From: Streptomyces griseocarneus
GTDB taxonomy: Bacteria; Actinomycetota; Actinomycetes; Streptomycetales; Streptomycetaceae
Length of the DNA stretch: 64,000 bases
Assembly (NCBI RefSeq): GCF_014655595.1
Contig: NZ_BNBL01000001.1
Coordinates: forward strand, 283,290 to 347,289
Direction of reading: 5' to 3'
Shown: piece after piece, positions 33,602 to 42,799 of the stretch
Layout of the letters: each line of letters opens with the position of its first letter
Numbering within the stretch: the stretch's first letter is position 1
Made by a program: the position numbers and the translations under genes
Notes under the pieces: model-generated
Databases searched by the model: none
The model's input: the letters and a program-made list of their open reading frames with translations, nothing else
What the model was told of the DNA's origin: nothing

Positions 33602-34375
33602 TCAGATCCTCCGGTAGCTGGTGAAGAGAAAACCGCCCTCCTCCAGCACCGATCCCAGCGCGAACCGCTCGGGCACCGCCAGCGGCGGCCCCGCCATGAT
33701 CCTCGGCGCCGTGCCCGTGGCCACCACGGGCGCCAGCGACAGGCACATCTCGTCCAGCACCCGGGCCGAGGCGAACTGCCCCAGCAACCGGGGGCCGCCC
33801 TCCGTGAGCAGCCGCGTCAGCCCCCGCTCCGCCAGCAGGCCGGGGACGCGCGCGGGATCCACCCCGCGCCCCTCGCCCGCCACGATCACCTCGGCACCCG
33901 CCGTGCGCGCCGCCTCCATCCGCTCCGCCGGGGCGGCCGCGCCCGTCAGCACGACGGTCGGCACGAGCGGCGAGGTGAACAGGGGGAGCGAGAAGTCCAG
34001 GTCGAGCCCGGCGCTCACCACGGCTATGACGGGCGCGGGCCCCTGGCCGAGCGCCGCCCGCCGCGCCGCGAAGGCCTCGCGGGCCCGCGCGGGCCGGTAG
34101 CCCTCCTGCCGCACGGTCTCGGCCCCGACCACCACCGCGTCGGCCAGCCCCCGCAGCGTGCCGAAGATCCGCATGTCGGCCGCCGAGGACAGCGGCTGGG
34201 AGCGGCCCTCGTGGTGGGCCGCGCCGTCCAGGGAGGAGACCATGTTGGCCCGCAGCCACGCGCTCCCGGCGGGGACGTCGTCCGGGTAGGCGTAGAGCCC
34301 GGCCAGCTCGTCCAGCCCCCATTCGCGGTCCTCGAGGTCGGCGGGGCTGAGCGGGGAGGGGAACAGGCGTCGCAT
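33602..34375 (-). CDS. RibD C-terminal-domain pyrimidine reductase family protein
   Basis: A 257-residue single-domain protein of the RibD_C/dihydrofolate-reductase superfamily: RANMVSSLDGAAHHEGRSQPLSS (substrate/NADPH region), DAVVVGAETVRQEGYRP and LLTEGGPRLLGQFASARVLDEMCLSLAPV. The RibG deaminase domain is missing, so it is either a reductase in a flavin or deazaflavin-like pathway or has another substrate; the rest of the riboflavin genes are not in this window. It is divergent from zapE with 66 bases between starts. Confidence 0.82.
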   Translation of the reverse strand: MRRLFPSPLSPADLEDREWGLDELAGLYAYPDDVPAGSAWLRANMVSSLDGAAHHEGRSQPLSSAADMRIFGTLRGLADAVVVGAETVRQEGYRPARAREAFAARRAALGQGPAPVIAVVSAGLDLDFSLPLFTSPLVPTVVLTGAAAPAERMEAARTAGAEVIVAGEGRGVDPARVPGLLAERGLTRLLTEGGPRLLGQFASARVLDEMCLSLAPVVATGTAPRIMAGPPLAVPERFALGSVLEEGGFLFTSYRRI

Positions 34376-34441
34376 AGGCGGCAGTGTGACATGGCTCGCC
34401 CCGTGCGCGACGGCCCCCGCCCGGTTCCGGGGCTACGCTGG

Positions 34442-35575
34442 ATGGCTGTGTCGTCCTCCACCGCAGTCCCCTCCAGCGCCACAGGCCCCGCCACCCCCGG
34501 CCCCATAGCCGGGGGGACCGCCGACGGGCCCGTCGCGCTCACCTCGCGCGCCCCGCACGTACCCGCCGACCGCCTGGTCGCCGAGATGGTGCCCCCGCCG
34601 CGCTTCGGCTCGGTGCGGTTCGACAACTACATCCCCGACCCGAACCAGCCCAGCCAGGCCCAGGCCGTCACCACCCTCGGCGCCTTCGCCGCAGGGCTGG
34701 GCGGCGAGGCCGCGGCCGGCACGGGCCGCAAGCGGTGGTTCCGGCGCGAGGCCCGCCCCGCCGCCCCCACCGGCCCCCGCGGCGTCTACCTGGACGGCGG
34801 CTACGGCGTCGGCAAGACCCACCTGCTGGCCTCCCTCTGGCACGCCACCGCGGCCGCCCCCGAACGGAAGGCGTTCGGCACGTTCGTGGAGCTGACCAAC
34901 CTGGTCGGCGCCCTGGGCTTCCAGCAGACCGTGCAGACCCTCAGCGGCCACAAGCTCCTGTGCATCGACGAGTTCGAGCTCGACGACCCCGGCGACACCG
35001 TCCTGGTCTCCACCCTGCTCGGCAAGCTCGTCGACGCCGGCGTGGCGCTCGCCGCCACCTCCAACACCCTGCCCGGCAAGCTCGGCGAGGGCCGGTTCGC
35101 CGCCGCCGACTTCCTGCGCGAGATCCAGGGGCTGTCCGCGCACTTCCACCCGCTGCGCATCGACGGCGAGGACTACCGCCACCGCGGCCTGCCGCAGGCC
35201 CCCGCCCCGTACGACGACGACACCGTCAAGCGGGTGGCCCACGACACGGACGGCGCCTCCTACGACGCCTTCCCCGACCTCCTCGACCACCTCTCCAAGG
35301 TCCACCCGAGCCGCTACGGCGCCATGTGCGACGGCATCCGCGCGGTGTGCCTGACCGGCGTCGCGCCGGTGCCGGACCAGTCGACGGCGCTGCGCCTGGT
35401 GGTCCTCGCCGACCGGCTCTACGACCGCGAGGTGCCGGTGCTGGCGTCGGGGCGGCCCTTCGACGAGCTGTTCAGCGAGGAGATGCTGAACGGCGGCTAC
35501 CGCAAGAAGTACTTCCGGGCCATCTCCCGCCTGACCGCGCTCGCGCGCGACGGCAAGGGCCTCGCCGAGGGGTGA
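34442..35575 (+). CDS. zapE: ZapE/AFG1-family ATPase
   Basis: A 377-residue P-loop ATPase of the AFG1/ZapE family, known in proteobacteria to act on the division ring and in mitochondria in protein quality control. FGSVRFDNYIPDPNQPSQ leads into Walker A GGYGVGKTHLLASLWH (about residue 120) and Walker B LLCIDEFELDDPGDT. Family stretches ATSNTLPGKLGEGRF and FDELFSEEMLNGGYRKKYFRAISRL follow. The Ala/Pro/Thr-rich first 35 residues are poorly conserved, so the ATG at 34442 is less certain. Confidence 0.87.
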   Translation: MAVSSSTAVPSSATGPATPGPIAGGTADGPVALTSRAPHVPADRLVAEMVPPPRFGSVRFDNYIPDPNQPSQAQAVTTLGAFAAGLGGEAAAGTGRKRWFRREARPAAPTGPRGVYLDGGYGVGKTHLLASLWHATAAAPERKAFGTFVELTNLVGALGFQQTVQTLSGHKLLCIDEFELDDPGDTVLVSTLLGKLVDAGVALAATSNTLPGKLGEGRFAAADFLREIQGLSAHFHPLRIDGEDYRHRGLPQAPAPYDDDTVKRVAHDTDGASYDAFPDLLDHLSKVHPSRYGAMCDGIRAVCLTGVAPVPDQSTALRLVVLADRLYDREVPVLASGRPFDELFSEEMLNGGYRKKYFRAISRLTALARDGKGLAEG

Positions 35576-35609
35576 CGGGCCCGGGTCGCCGGGGCGGTAC
35601 GGTTCCCCG

Positions 35610-36494
35610 GTGTTCCCCGAGATCAACTTCCCGCGCGCCGGCGCGGCCCTCGTCGCGCTGCTGTGCTGCGCGCTGACCGCCTGCGGCGGCAGCGGCGGCG
35701 GCAAGGGCGCGGACGGCCCCGGGACGGCGGGCGGCCGGAAGGCCGCCACGCCCCAGGCCCCTGCCCCCTCGCCCTCGGTGCGGGCCTCCGCCGCCCCCAC
35801 CCTTCCCCCCGGCCCCGGCGGCGCCACCCCCGTCTTCTCGCACGGCAGGCGCGACGGCGGAAAGCGCGTGGCCCTGACCTTCGACGCCGACATGACGTCC
35901 GACCAGGGCCCGCGCGCGGCGCGCGGCGAGCACTTCGACAACCCCGCGCTCATCGAGACCCTGCGCCGCCTGAAGGTGCCCGCCACGGTCTTCATGACCG
36001 GCCGGTGGGCGGAGCAGTACCCCGGACAGGCGAAGTCCATCGGCGGCGACCCCCTCTTCGAGGTCGCCAGCCACTCCTACAGCCACCACGCCTTCACCAC
36101 GCCCTGCTACGGACTGCCGACCGTGCCGCGCGCCGAGGCCCGCGCCGACGTCGAGCGGGCCTTCACCGCCTTCCGGCGCGCCGGGGTGGAGCACATCGTG
36201 CCGTACTTCCGCTTCCCCGGCGGCTGCCACGACGACGGCGTGCTCAAGGAGCTCGGGCCGGCGAAGGTGACGGCCGTGCAGTGGGACGTGGTCAGCGGCG
36301 ACGCCTTCGCCAAGCAGGCCGGGCCGGTGGCCTCGCAGGTGATCTCGCAGGTCAAGCCCGGTTCGGTCGTGGTGATGCACTGCACGCGCAGCGCCGCCCC
36401 GACGACCGAGGAGGCGGTCCGGCGCATCGTGCCGGAGCTGCGGGCCAAGGGCTACGAGTTCGTCCGCGTCTCGGACCTCGTCGCCGGGCACTGA
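35610..36494 (+). CDS. Lipoprotein polysaccharide deacetylase (CE4)
   Basis: A 294-residue exported protein. The N-terminal segment ends in lipobox LTACGG, so it is probably lipid-anchored outside the membrane. A Pro/Ala/Ser linker precedes the NodB domain: RVALTFDADMTS (catalytic and metal Asp), EVASHSYSHHAF (metal histidines) and YFRFPGGCHDD, then GSVVVMHCTR. These indicate deacetylation of a cell-wall or extracellular glycan. The start is GTG 34 bases after zapE; read-through from zapE is possible. Confidence 0.87.
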   Translation: MFPEINFPRAGAALVALLCCALTACGGSGGGKGADGPGTAGGRKAATPQAPAPSPSVRASAAPTLPPGPGGATPVFSHGRRDGGKRVALTFDADMTSDQGPRAARGEHFDNPALIETLRRLKVPATVFMTGRWAEQYPGQAKSIGGDPLFEVASHSYSHHAFTTPCYGLPTVPRAEARADVERAFTAFRRAGVEHIVPYFRFPGGCHDDGVLKELGPAKVTAVQWDVVSGDAFAKQAGPVASQVISQVKPGSVVVMHCTRSAAPTTEEAVRRIVPELRAKGYEFVRVSDLVAGH

Positions 36495-36549
36495 CCGACG
36501 CGAGGCGCCGGGCACCGGCCGGCGCGGCCACCGCCGGCGCGGGCCGCGC

Positions 36550-38973
36550 TCACGCCCCGTCGGCCGCCCGCACCAGCAGGGCCACGGGGCTCGCGTTCAG
36601 CAGCTCCGCCATCTCCACACGCCCCTGCCACACGCCTCCCGTCAGCAGCTCCCGCCACGTGCCGCCGCCCGGCAGCTCCAGCACCGTCCCCCGCCACCCC
36701 CCGCCCTCCGCCAGCCGCCGGGGCAGCCGCGTCGCCACGGCGACCACCTCCCCCGAGCGCCCGAAGGCCACGCAGTGGTCCGCCGCCGGCCCGGCCGCGC
36801 CGAGCGGTTCGTACGAGGCGAGTGCCCCGAACCACCGAGGGTGCTCGCGCCGCAGCCGCAGCGCCGTGCGCGTCAGGCGCAGCTTCTCCGCCGGGAGCCC
36901 GTCCTCCTCCGCCTCCTCCCGCGGGCCTTCCTCCGGCCCCCGGGGGAAGCGCGGCACCCGCCGGTTGTCGGGGTCGACCAGCGCCCGGTACACCCCTTCC
37001 GTCCCCATGTAGACGTCGGGCACCCCCGGCATCGTCAGATGCAGCAGCGCCGCCCCCAGGGTGTTGGCCCGCACGGTCGGCGCGGCCTCCCGCTCGAGCG
37101 GGGCCAGGGCGGCCGCTGCCTCCGGCCCGCCGGGGCCGGCGGTCACGAACTCCTCGACCGCGGCCTCGTACGCGGCGTCCGGCTCGGTCCACGTGGTCAG
37201 CAGCGCGGCCTCCCGCACGCTCTTGAGCACCGCCGGCACCAGCCGGCCGGCGTCGGCGTCCCCGAGCCCGAAGGCGCTCTGCCACGCCACCCACGCCACG
37301 TGCGGGTCGGGGGCCGTGCTGTGGGCCCACAGCCGGTCCATCAGCGCGGCCCAGCGCCCGGGGTGCTCGCTCAGCGCGGCGATCCGCGCCCGCGCGTCCG
37401 CGCTGCGCTTGGTGTCGTGGGTGGACAGCACGGTCCCGGTCGCGGGCCAGTCGCGCTGGAGGCGGGCGCAGAAGGCGTGGAACTCGGCCGGGGTGACGGC
37501 CGGGCGGTCCGGCACGCCGCCGACCTCCGTGGCGGACAGCAGGGGCGCGTAGCGGTAGAAGGCGGTGTCCTCGACCGACTTGGCGCGCAGGGCGGAGGCG
37601 GTCTGGGCGAAGCGGGCGCAGAAGTCCCGCTGGTCCGGCCCCTCGCCGAGCCTTCCCAGGGCCGCGTCCCGGACGAACTCGACGGCCCGCGCCTCCTCCG
37701 GCACCGCGAAGGCCGTACGGGCCCCCTGGGCGGCCTCGTCGAGCAGCGCGGCGTCCACCGGTGTGACGGGCAGGCCGGGCACGGCGTAGGGGCGGTAGAC
37801 GGGCAGCCGGACGAGGGTCTCGCACAGCGCGGTGCGCAGGGCCCAGGGGGCGTGGTCGCGCAGCCGGTGCGAGGACTCGCACAGCCGCCCGGCGGCGCGG
37901 ACCAGGCGTTCGACCTCGGCGGCGAGCTCGTGGCCGATGACGCGGTAGGCGGCGCGGCGTACGGTCGCGTGCCAGTCGCCGCCGCGGTCGGGGGGCGGGC
38001 CGGCGAAGGCGCGGTAGGCGGCGGCCAGTTCCCCCGCGCCGTCGGGGTCGGTGAACAGGCCGTCGAGGTGGCGCAGGGCGTCGTAGCCGGTGGTGCCGGC
38101 GACGGGCCAGTCGGCGGGCAGCCGTTCGTCGCCGCTGAGGATCTTCTCCACCACCGTCCACCGGCCGCCCGTGGCGGCGGCGAGCCGGCGCAGGTAGCCG
38201 GCCGGGTCGGCGAGGCCGTCGGGGTGGTCCACGCGCAGTCCGTCGATCACTCCCTCGTCCAGCAGGGCGAGCACCGTGGCGTGGGTGGCGGCGAAGACCT
38301 CCGGGTCCTCCACCCGCACCGCGATCAGATCGGAAATGGTGAAGAAGCGGCGGTAGTTCAGCTCGGTGCGGGCCAGCCGCCACCAGGCGGGGCGGTACCA
38401 CTGGGCGTCCAGCAGCTCGGGCAGCGGCAGCCGCTCGGTGCCGGGCCGCAGCGGGAACGCGTGGTCGTGGTAGCGCAGGACGTCGCCGTCCACCGTGAAG
38501 TGCGCCAGCTCGTCACCGAGCGGCCCGCCCAGCACCGGCAGCAGCAGCCTGCCGCCGTGCTCGGCCCAGTCGACGTCGAACCAGCGGGCGTAGGGGGAGG
38601 CCGGGCCGTCGCGCAGCATGTGCCACAGCGGGCCGTTGAGGTGCTCGGGGGCGGGCAGGGCCATGTGGTTCGGCACGATGTCGAGGATCAGCCCCAGCCC
38701 GTGCGCGTGGGCGGTGCGGGCGAGCGCCCGCAGCCCCTCCTCGCCGCCCAGCTCGGCCCGTACGGCGTCGTGGCCGACGACGTCGTAGCCGTGGGCGGAG
38801 CCCGGGACGGCCTCCAGGACGGGGGAGAGGTGCAGGTGCGACACGCCGAGGTCGGCGAGGTGGGGCACGGCCCGCCCGGCCTCCCGGAAGGGGAAGCCGG
38901 GCTGCAGCTGGAGCCGGTAGGTGGCGGTCGGCGGGGCGGAGGTGTCGCGCTTCACGGGAACATACGTACCCAC
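36550..38973 (-). CDS. treY: Malto-oligosyltrehalose synthase
   Basis: TreY (807 residues) isomerises the reducing end of maltodextrins to a trehalosyl linkage. GH13 features: TATYRLQLQPGFPF at the start, HGYDVVGHD, LDIVPNHMAL, the catalytic Asp in IDGLRVDHPDGLADP, the Glu in VVEKILSGDE, and STHDTKRSADARARI, with the family-specific KSVEDTAFYRY insertion. The gene is 27 bases downstream of glgX on the same strand, so debranching and TreY action are coupled. The start used is GTG giving MGTYVPVKRD; a second GTG six codons later is possible. Confidence 0.95.
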   Translation of the reverse strand: MGTYVPVKRDTSAPPTATYRLQLQPGFPFREAGRAVPHLADLGVSHLHLSPVLEAVPGSAHGYDVVGHDAVRAELGGEEGLRALARTAHAHGLGLILDIVPNHMALPAPEHLNGPLWHMLRDGPASPYARWFDVDWAEHGGRLLLPVLGGPLGDELAHFTVDGDVLRYHDHAFPLRPGTERLPLPELLDAQWYRPAWWRLARTELNYRRFFTISDLIAVRVEDPEVFAATHATVLALLDEGVIDGLRVDHPDGLADPAGYLRRLAAATGGRWTVVEKILSGDERLPADWPVAGTTGYDALRHLDGLFTDPDGAGELAAAYRAFAGPPPDRGGDWHATVRRAAYRVIGHELAAEVERLVRAAGRLCESSHRLRDHAPWALRTALCETLVRLPVYRPYAVPGLPVTPVDAALLDEAAQGARTAFAVPEEARAVEFVRDAALGRLGEGPDQRDFCARFAQTASALRAKSVEDTAFYRYAPLLSATEVGGVPDRPAVTPAEFHAFCARLQRDWPATGTVLSTHDTKRSADARARIAALSEHPGRWAALMDRLWAHSTAPDPHVAWVAWQSAFGLGDADAGRLVPAVLKSVREAALLTTWTEPDAAYEAAVEEFVTAGPGGPEAAAALAPLEREAAPTVRANTLGAALLHLTMPGVPDVYMGTEGVYRALVDPDNRRVPRFPRGPEEGPREEAEEDGLPAEKLRLTRTALRLRREHPRWFGALASYEPLGAAGPAADHCVAFGRSGEVVAVATRLPRRLAEGGGWRGTVLELPGGGTWRELLTGGVWQGRVEMAELLNASPVALLVRAADGA

Positions 38974-39000
38974 CCCCGGGCGTCATGCCGCATCCCCGCC

Positions 39001-41133
39001 TCAGGCGGGCCGCTGGAGCACCGCCAGGCTGCGGTCGGCGAGCGTCAGCCGCTCCCCGGCCTTGACCTTGGGGCCGCCGGCCGCGGCGCCGTCGGGGCGG
39101 GCGGTGTCGACCACGACCTGCCACTGCCGGCCGTGGTCGACGGGGACGACGAACTCCAGCGGCCGGTCGTGCGCGTTGAACATCAGCAGGAAGGAGTCGT
39201 CGGTGATCGGCTCGCCGCGCGGGCCCGGTTCGGAGATGGCGCTGCCGTTGAGGAAGACGGTCAGCGACCGGGCGTGCGCGGCCTGCCAGTCCCCGTCCCG
39301 CATTTCCTCCCCTTCAGGGGTGAACCACGCGATGTCGGACAGATCGTCGTGGGTGCCCTGCACGGGCCGGCCGTGGAAGAAGCGGCGGCGCCGGAAGACC
39401 GGGTGGTCGCGCCGCAGCCACACCAGCGAGCGGGTGAAGCGCAGCAGCCGGCGGGCCCGGGCCGCGGCCTCGTCGCCGTCCTCCGGCTGCGGCCAGCGCA
39501 CCCAGGAGATCTCGCTGTCCTGGCAGTAGGCGTTGTTGTTGCCCCACTGGGTGCGGGCGAACTCGTCGCCGTGGCTGAGCATCGGCACGCCCTGGGAGAC
39601 CATCAGCGTGGCGATGAAGTTGCGCATCTGCCGCTCGCGCAGGGCGAGCACCGCCGGGTCGTCGCTCTCGCCCTCGGCCCCGCAGTTCCACGAGCGGTTG
39701 TGACCCTCGCCGTCCTGGTTGTTCTCGCCGTTGGCCGCGTTGTGCTTGTCGTTGTACGAGACCAGGTCGTGCAGGGTGAAGCCGTCGTGACAGGTGACGA
39801 AGTTGATGGAGGCCAGCGGCCGCCTGCCGTCGCCCTGGTAGAGGTCGGAGGAGCCGGTCAGCCGGGAGGCGAACTCCGCCAGGGTGGCCGGCTCGCCGCG
39901 CCACAGGTCCCGGCAGGTGTCGCGGAATTTCCCATTCCACTCGGTCCACAGGGGCGGGAAGTTGCCGACCTGATAGCCGCCCTCCCCGACGTCCCACGGC
40001 TCGGCGATCAGCTTCACCTGGCTGACCACCGGGTCCTGCTGCACCAGGTCGAAGAACGACGACAGCCGGTCCACCTCGTGGAACTGCCGGGCCAGCGTCG
40101 CCGCCAGATCGAAGCGGAAGCCGTCCACCCGCATCTCGGTCACCCAGTAGCGCAGCGAGTCCATGATGAGCTGGAGCACGTGCGGGCTGCGCATCAGCAG
40201 CGAGTTCCCGGTGCCGGTGGTGTCCATGTAGTACTGCGGGTCGTCCGTCAGCCGGTAGTACGAGCAGTTGTCCAGGCCCCGGAAGGACAGCGTGGGACCC
40301 AGGTGGTTGCCCTCGGCCGTGTGGTTGTAGACCACATCGAGAATGACCTCGATGCCCGCCGCGTGCAGCGCCCGCACCGCCGACTTGAACTCCAGCACCT
40401 GCTGGCCCCTGTCGCCCCACGACGCATAGGCGTTGTGCGGGGCGAAGAAGCCGATGGTGTTGTAGCCCCAGTAGTTGGCCAGCCCCGCGTCCACCAGCCG
40501 GTGGTCGTTGACGAACTGATGGACCGGCATCAGCTCGATGGCGGTCACCCCCAGCTCCGTCAGGTGCTCGATCACCGCCGGATGCGCGAGCGCCGCGTAC
40601 GTCCCGCGCACCTCCTCCGGCAGGGCCGGATGCAGCATCGTCAGGCCCTTCACATGGGCCTCATAGATGACCGTACGGTGATAGTCCGTCCGCGGCGGGC
40701 GGTCGTCGCCCCAGTCGAAGTACGGATTGACCACCACCGAAGTCATCATGTGCGGCGCGGAGTCCATGTCGTTGCGCTTCTCCGGCCGGCCGAAGTGATA
40801 GCCGTAGACCGCCTCCCCCCAGTCGACCGCGCCGCTGACCGCCTTCGCGTACGGGTCGAGCAGCAGCTTGGCGGAGTTGCAGCGCAGCCCGCGCTCCGGC
40901 TCGTACGGGCCGTGCGCCCGGAAGCCGTAGCGCTGACCGGGCATCACTCCCGGTAGATACGCATGCCACACGAAGGCGTCGCTCTCGCGGAGCTCCACCG
41001 CCGTCTCCGAGCCGTCCTCGTGCAGGAGGCACAACTCGATGCGCTCGGCGGCCTCGGAGAAGACCGCGAAGTTGGTCCCGGCGCCGTCGTACGTGGCGCC
41101 GAGTGGGTACGCCTGTCCCGGCCAGACCTGCAT
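39001..41133 (-). CDS. glgX: Glycogen debranching enzyme GlgX/TreX
   Basis: A 710-residue GH13 isoamylase-type debranching enzyme acting on alpha-1,6 branches of glycogen. A CBM48 N-terminal domain (YPLGATYDGAGTNFAVFSEAAERIELC) is followed by the barrel with VILDVVYNHTAEGNH, the catalytic Asp in VDGFRFDLAATL, the Glu in KLIAEPWDVG and the third Asp in NFVTCHDGFTLHDLVSYNDKHN. Paired with treY it supplies linear maltodextrins for trehalose synthesis (TreX-TreY-TreZ route). No strong ribosome-binding site precedes the ATG. Confidence 0.95.
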   Translation of the reverse strand: MQVWPGQAYPLGATYDGAGTNFAVFSEAAERIELCLLHEDGSETAVELRESDAFVWHAYLPGVMPGQRYGFRAHGPYEPERGLRCNSAKLLLDPYAKAVSGAVDWGEAVYGYHFGRPEKRNDMDSAPHMMTSVVVNPYFDWGDDRPPRTDYHRTVIYEAHVKGLTMLHPALPEEVRGTYAALAHPAVIEHLTELGVTAIELMPVHQFVNDHRLVDAGLANYWGYNTIGFFAPHNAYASWGDRGQQVLEFKSAVRALHAAGIEVILDVVYNHTAEGNHLGPTLSFRGLDNCSYYRLTDDPQYYMDTTGTGNSLLMRSPHVLQLIMDSLRYWVTEMRVDGFRFDLAATLARQFHEVDRLSSFFDLVQQDPVVSQVKLIAEPWDVGEGGYQVGNFPPLWTEWNGKFRDTCRDLWRGEPATLAEFASRLTGSSDLYQGDGRRPLASINFVTCHDGFTLHDLVSYNDKHNAANGENNQDGEGHNRSWNCGAEGESDDPAVLALRERQMRNFIATLMVSQGVPMLSHGDEFARTQWGNNNAYCQDSEISWVRWPQPEDGDEAAARARRLLRFTRSLVWLRRDHPVFRRRRFFHGRPVQGTHDDLSDIAWFTPEGEEMRDGDWQAAHARSLTVFLNGSAISEPGPRGEPITDDSFLLMFNAHDRPLEFVVPVDHGRQWQVVVDTARPDGAAAGGPKVKAGERLTLADRSLAVLQRPA

Positions 41134-41414
41134 GAGCGAAAGTGTTCCACTCCGAGCGGCTCTTTCCGCAGATCTTCCCCAAAACCCCGGAAGGAAGCCG
41201 CCACCGGTCCTCCCGGCTCGGCCGACCGGGTGAGGCCGGCACCCCGTCCACCCTTCTGGCTATGAATCAGATCACGTCCGGCGCCCCGCCGTCGGACAAC
41301 CCCCACGTTAGGCGGCCGAGTTGTTCCGGGACCCCGGCGGGCGCGGGTGCACCGCCTCCCGCCCGCACAGTAACCTGCCTTGATCGTTGGACGGGGGCGG
41401 AAGGCGGTGCACTG

Positions 41415-42665
41415 GTGAGCTCGGGCGGGCTGGAGCTGCCCCCTGGAGACGGAAGTCCCGAGGGAGACGGCTCGACCGACACGCCACCGGGCGTGATGTC
41501 CCTGACCCGCCCGCGGGAGATCGGGGCGGAACTGGACTGGGGCGCGGAGGCCTGGGACGAGGTGCGCACGCGCGCCCGCCGGGCCGGGCGCGCCTACATC
41601 TGGCTGAACCTGGTCGAACAACGGCTGCGGGCGGTCGTCGCCGCCGTGCTGCGCCCGGTCTACGAGCCGGTGCACGGCGACGAGGAATGGGTCGTCGCCG
41701 CCGCCGGGCCCGCAGGCCAGGAGTGGGTCCAGCGGGCCGTGGCCGTGCGGGAGGTGAGCCGCCGCAAGGGCTACCTGCTCGACCCGGCGGACGACAACGT
41801 CCTCAGCTTCCTCACCCTGCCCCAGCTGCGCGAGCTGCTCGTCCAGCACTGGCCGTGCTTCGAGCCCTACCTGGACGACCGGCGCGAACTGGAGCTGGCC
41901 CTGGACGAGCTGGAGGTGGCCCGCAACGTCGTCTCCCGCAACCGCGCGCTCTCCGAGAACGTCCTCGCCCAGGCCGAACGGGCCTCGGCCCGGCTGCTGG
42001 ACATCCTCGGCGGCGGCACCGGCACCCATGCCCGGTCCGCCGACCGGCTGCCCGTGGACGCCGTCGAGGACCTCGTGGGCGACCGCTTCGCCGACGTCGT
42101 GGGCGTCCACCCGGACCGGGTGCGGCTGCAGCGCCAGCTGCCCGTGGAGGACCTCTTCGGCAGCGCCCGCCGCCTCGACGCGGTCGGCATAGGCCTGAAC
42201 CTGCTCGTCCAGAACTACTCCGGGCGGCGCCTGGTGCGGCTGGCCGAGTCCGGCTGCCGGGCCCGGCTGCTCTTCCTCAACCCCGCCAGCAGCGCGGTGC
42301 GCCGCCGCGAGCGGGAACTGGGGATCAAGAAGGGCGAGATGAGCCGGTCCGTGGAGATGAACATCATGCACATGCGGCGGGTGCGCGACCGGCTGCGCGA
42401 CACCGCCGCCTTCGAGATCCGGGTCTTCGACGAGACCCCGCGCTTCACCGCCTACCTCGTCAACGGCGACGGCTCGGACGGCCTGGCCGTGGTCCAGTCC
42501 TACCTGCGCAAGGCCCGCGGCATGGAGTCCCCGGTGCTGGTGCTGCGCGGCGGCGGCCGCGACGTGCTGCGCCAGGGCCGGGGCGCGGACGAGGACGGCG
42601 GGCTCTTCGAGACGTACCGCGAGGAGTTCGAGGGGGTCTGGGCGGACTCGCGCTCGGTCTCCTGA
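41415..42665 (+). CDS. SAV2148-type HEPN-family protein
   Basis: A 416-residue protein I recognise as the actinobacterial SAV2148 family, annotated as HEPN-domain-like. It has an N-terminal acidic, Gly/Pro-rich segment, helical regions (LDWGAEAWDEVRTRARRAGRAYIWLNLVEQ, RRELELALDELEVARNVVSRNRALSENVL), and a C-terminal alpha/beta region (CRARLLFLNPASSAVRRRERELG, FEIRVFDETPRFTAYLV) reminiscent of phospholipase-D-like or effector-associated domains. No convincing R-x4-6-H ribonuclease motif was found in a helical context. The start is GTG with GGAAGG about ten bases upstream. Function is unknown; the gene stands alone. Confidence 0.7.
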   Translation: MSSGGLELPPGDGSPEGDGSTDTPPGVMSLTRPREIGAELDWGAEAWDEVRTRARRAGRAYIWLNLVEQRLRAVVAAVLRPVYEPVHGDEEWVVAAAGPAGQEWVQRAVAVREVSRRKGYLLDPADDNVLSFLTLPQLRELLVQHWPCFEPYLDDRRELELALDELEVARNVVSRNRALSENVLAQAERASARLLDILGGGTGTHARSADRLPVDAVEDLVGDRFADVVGVHPDRVRLQRQLPVEDLFGSARRLDAVGIGLNLLVQNYSGRRLVRLAESGCRARLLFLNPASSAVRRRERELGIKKGEMSRSVEMNIMHMRRVRDRLRDTAAFEIRVFDETPRFTAYLVNGDGSDGLAVVQSYLRKARGMESPVLVLRGGGRDVLRQGRGADEDGGLFETYREEFEGVWADSRSVS

Positions 42666-42799
42666 GGGTGCTCCGCGTCCGGTGCCGGTTCGGTGCCCGA
42701 CCGGTGTCCGCCCAGGTGCTCGCTCCCGACTGGTTGTCAGTGGGCTGTGCGACGCTGGGACACCAGACGGGGGAAGCACCACCGAAGGGGGAAACCGCC

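Noticed and set aside
36495..36549. G/C-rich repeats between the deacetylase lipoprotein gene and treY
   Set aside because: Imperfect CCGGCGC copies give no single convincing stem; could be a terminator but not called.
36775..40956. A 1393-codon plus-strand open frame antisense to treY and glgX
   Set aside because: It covers two well-identified genes on the other strand and encodes repetitive Gly/Val/Arg sequence; a shadow of high GC content.
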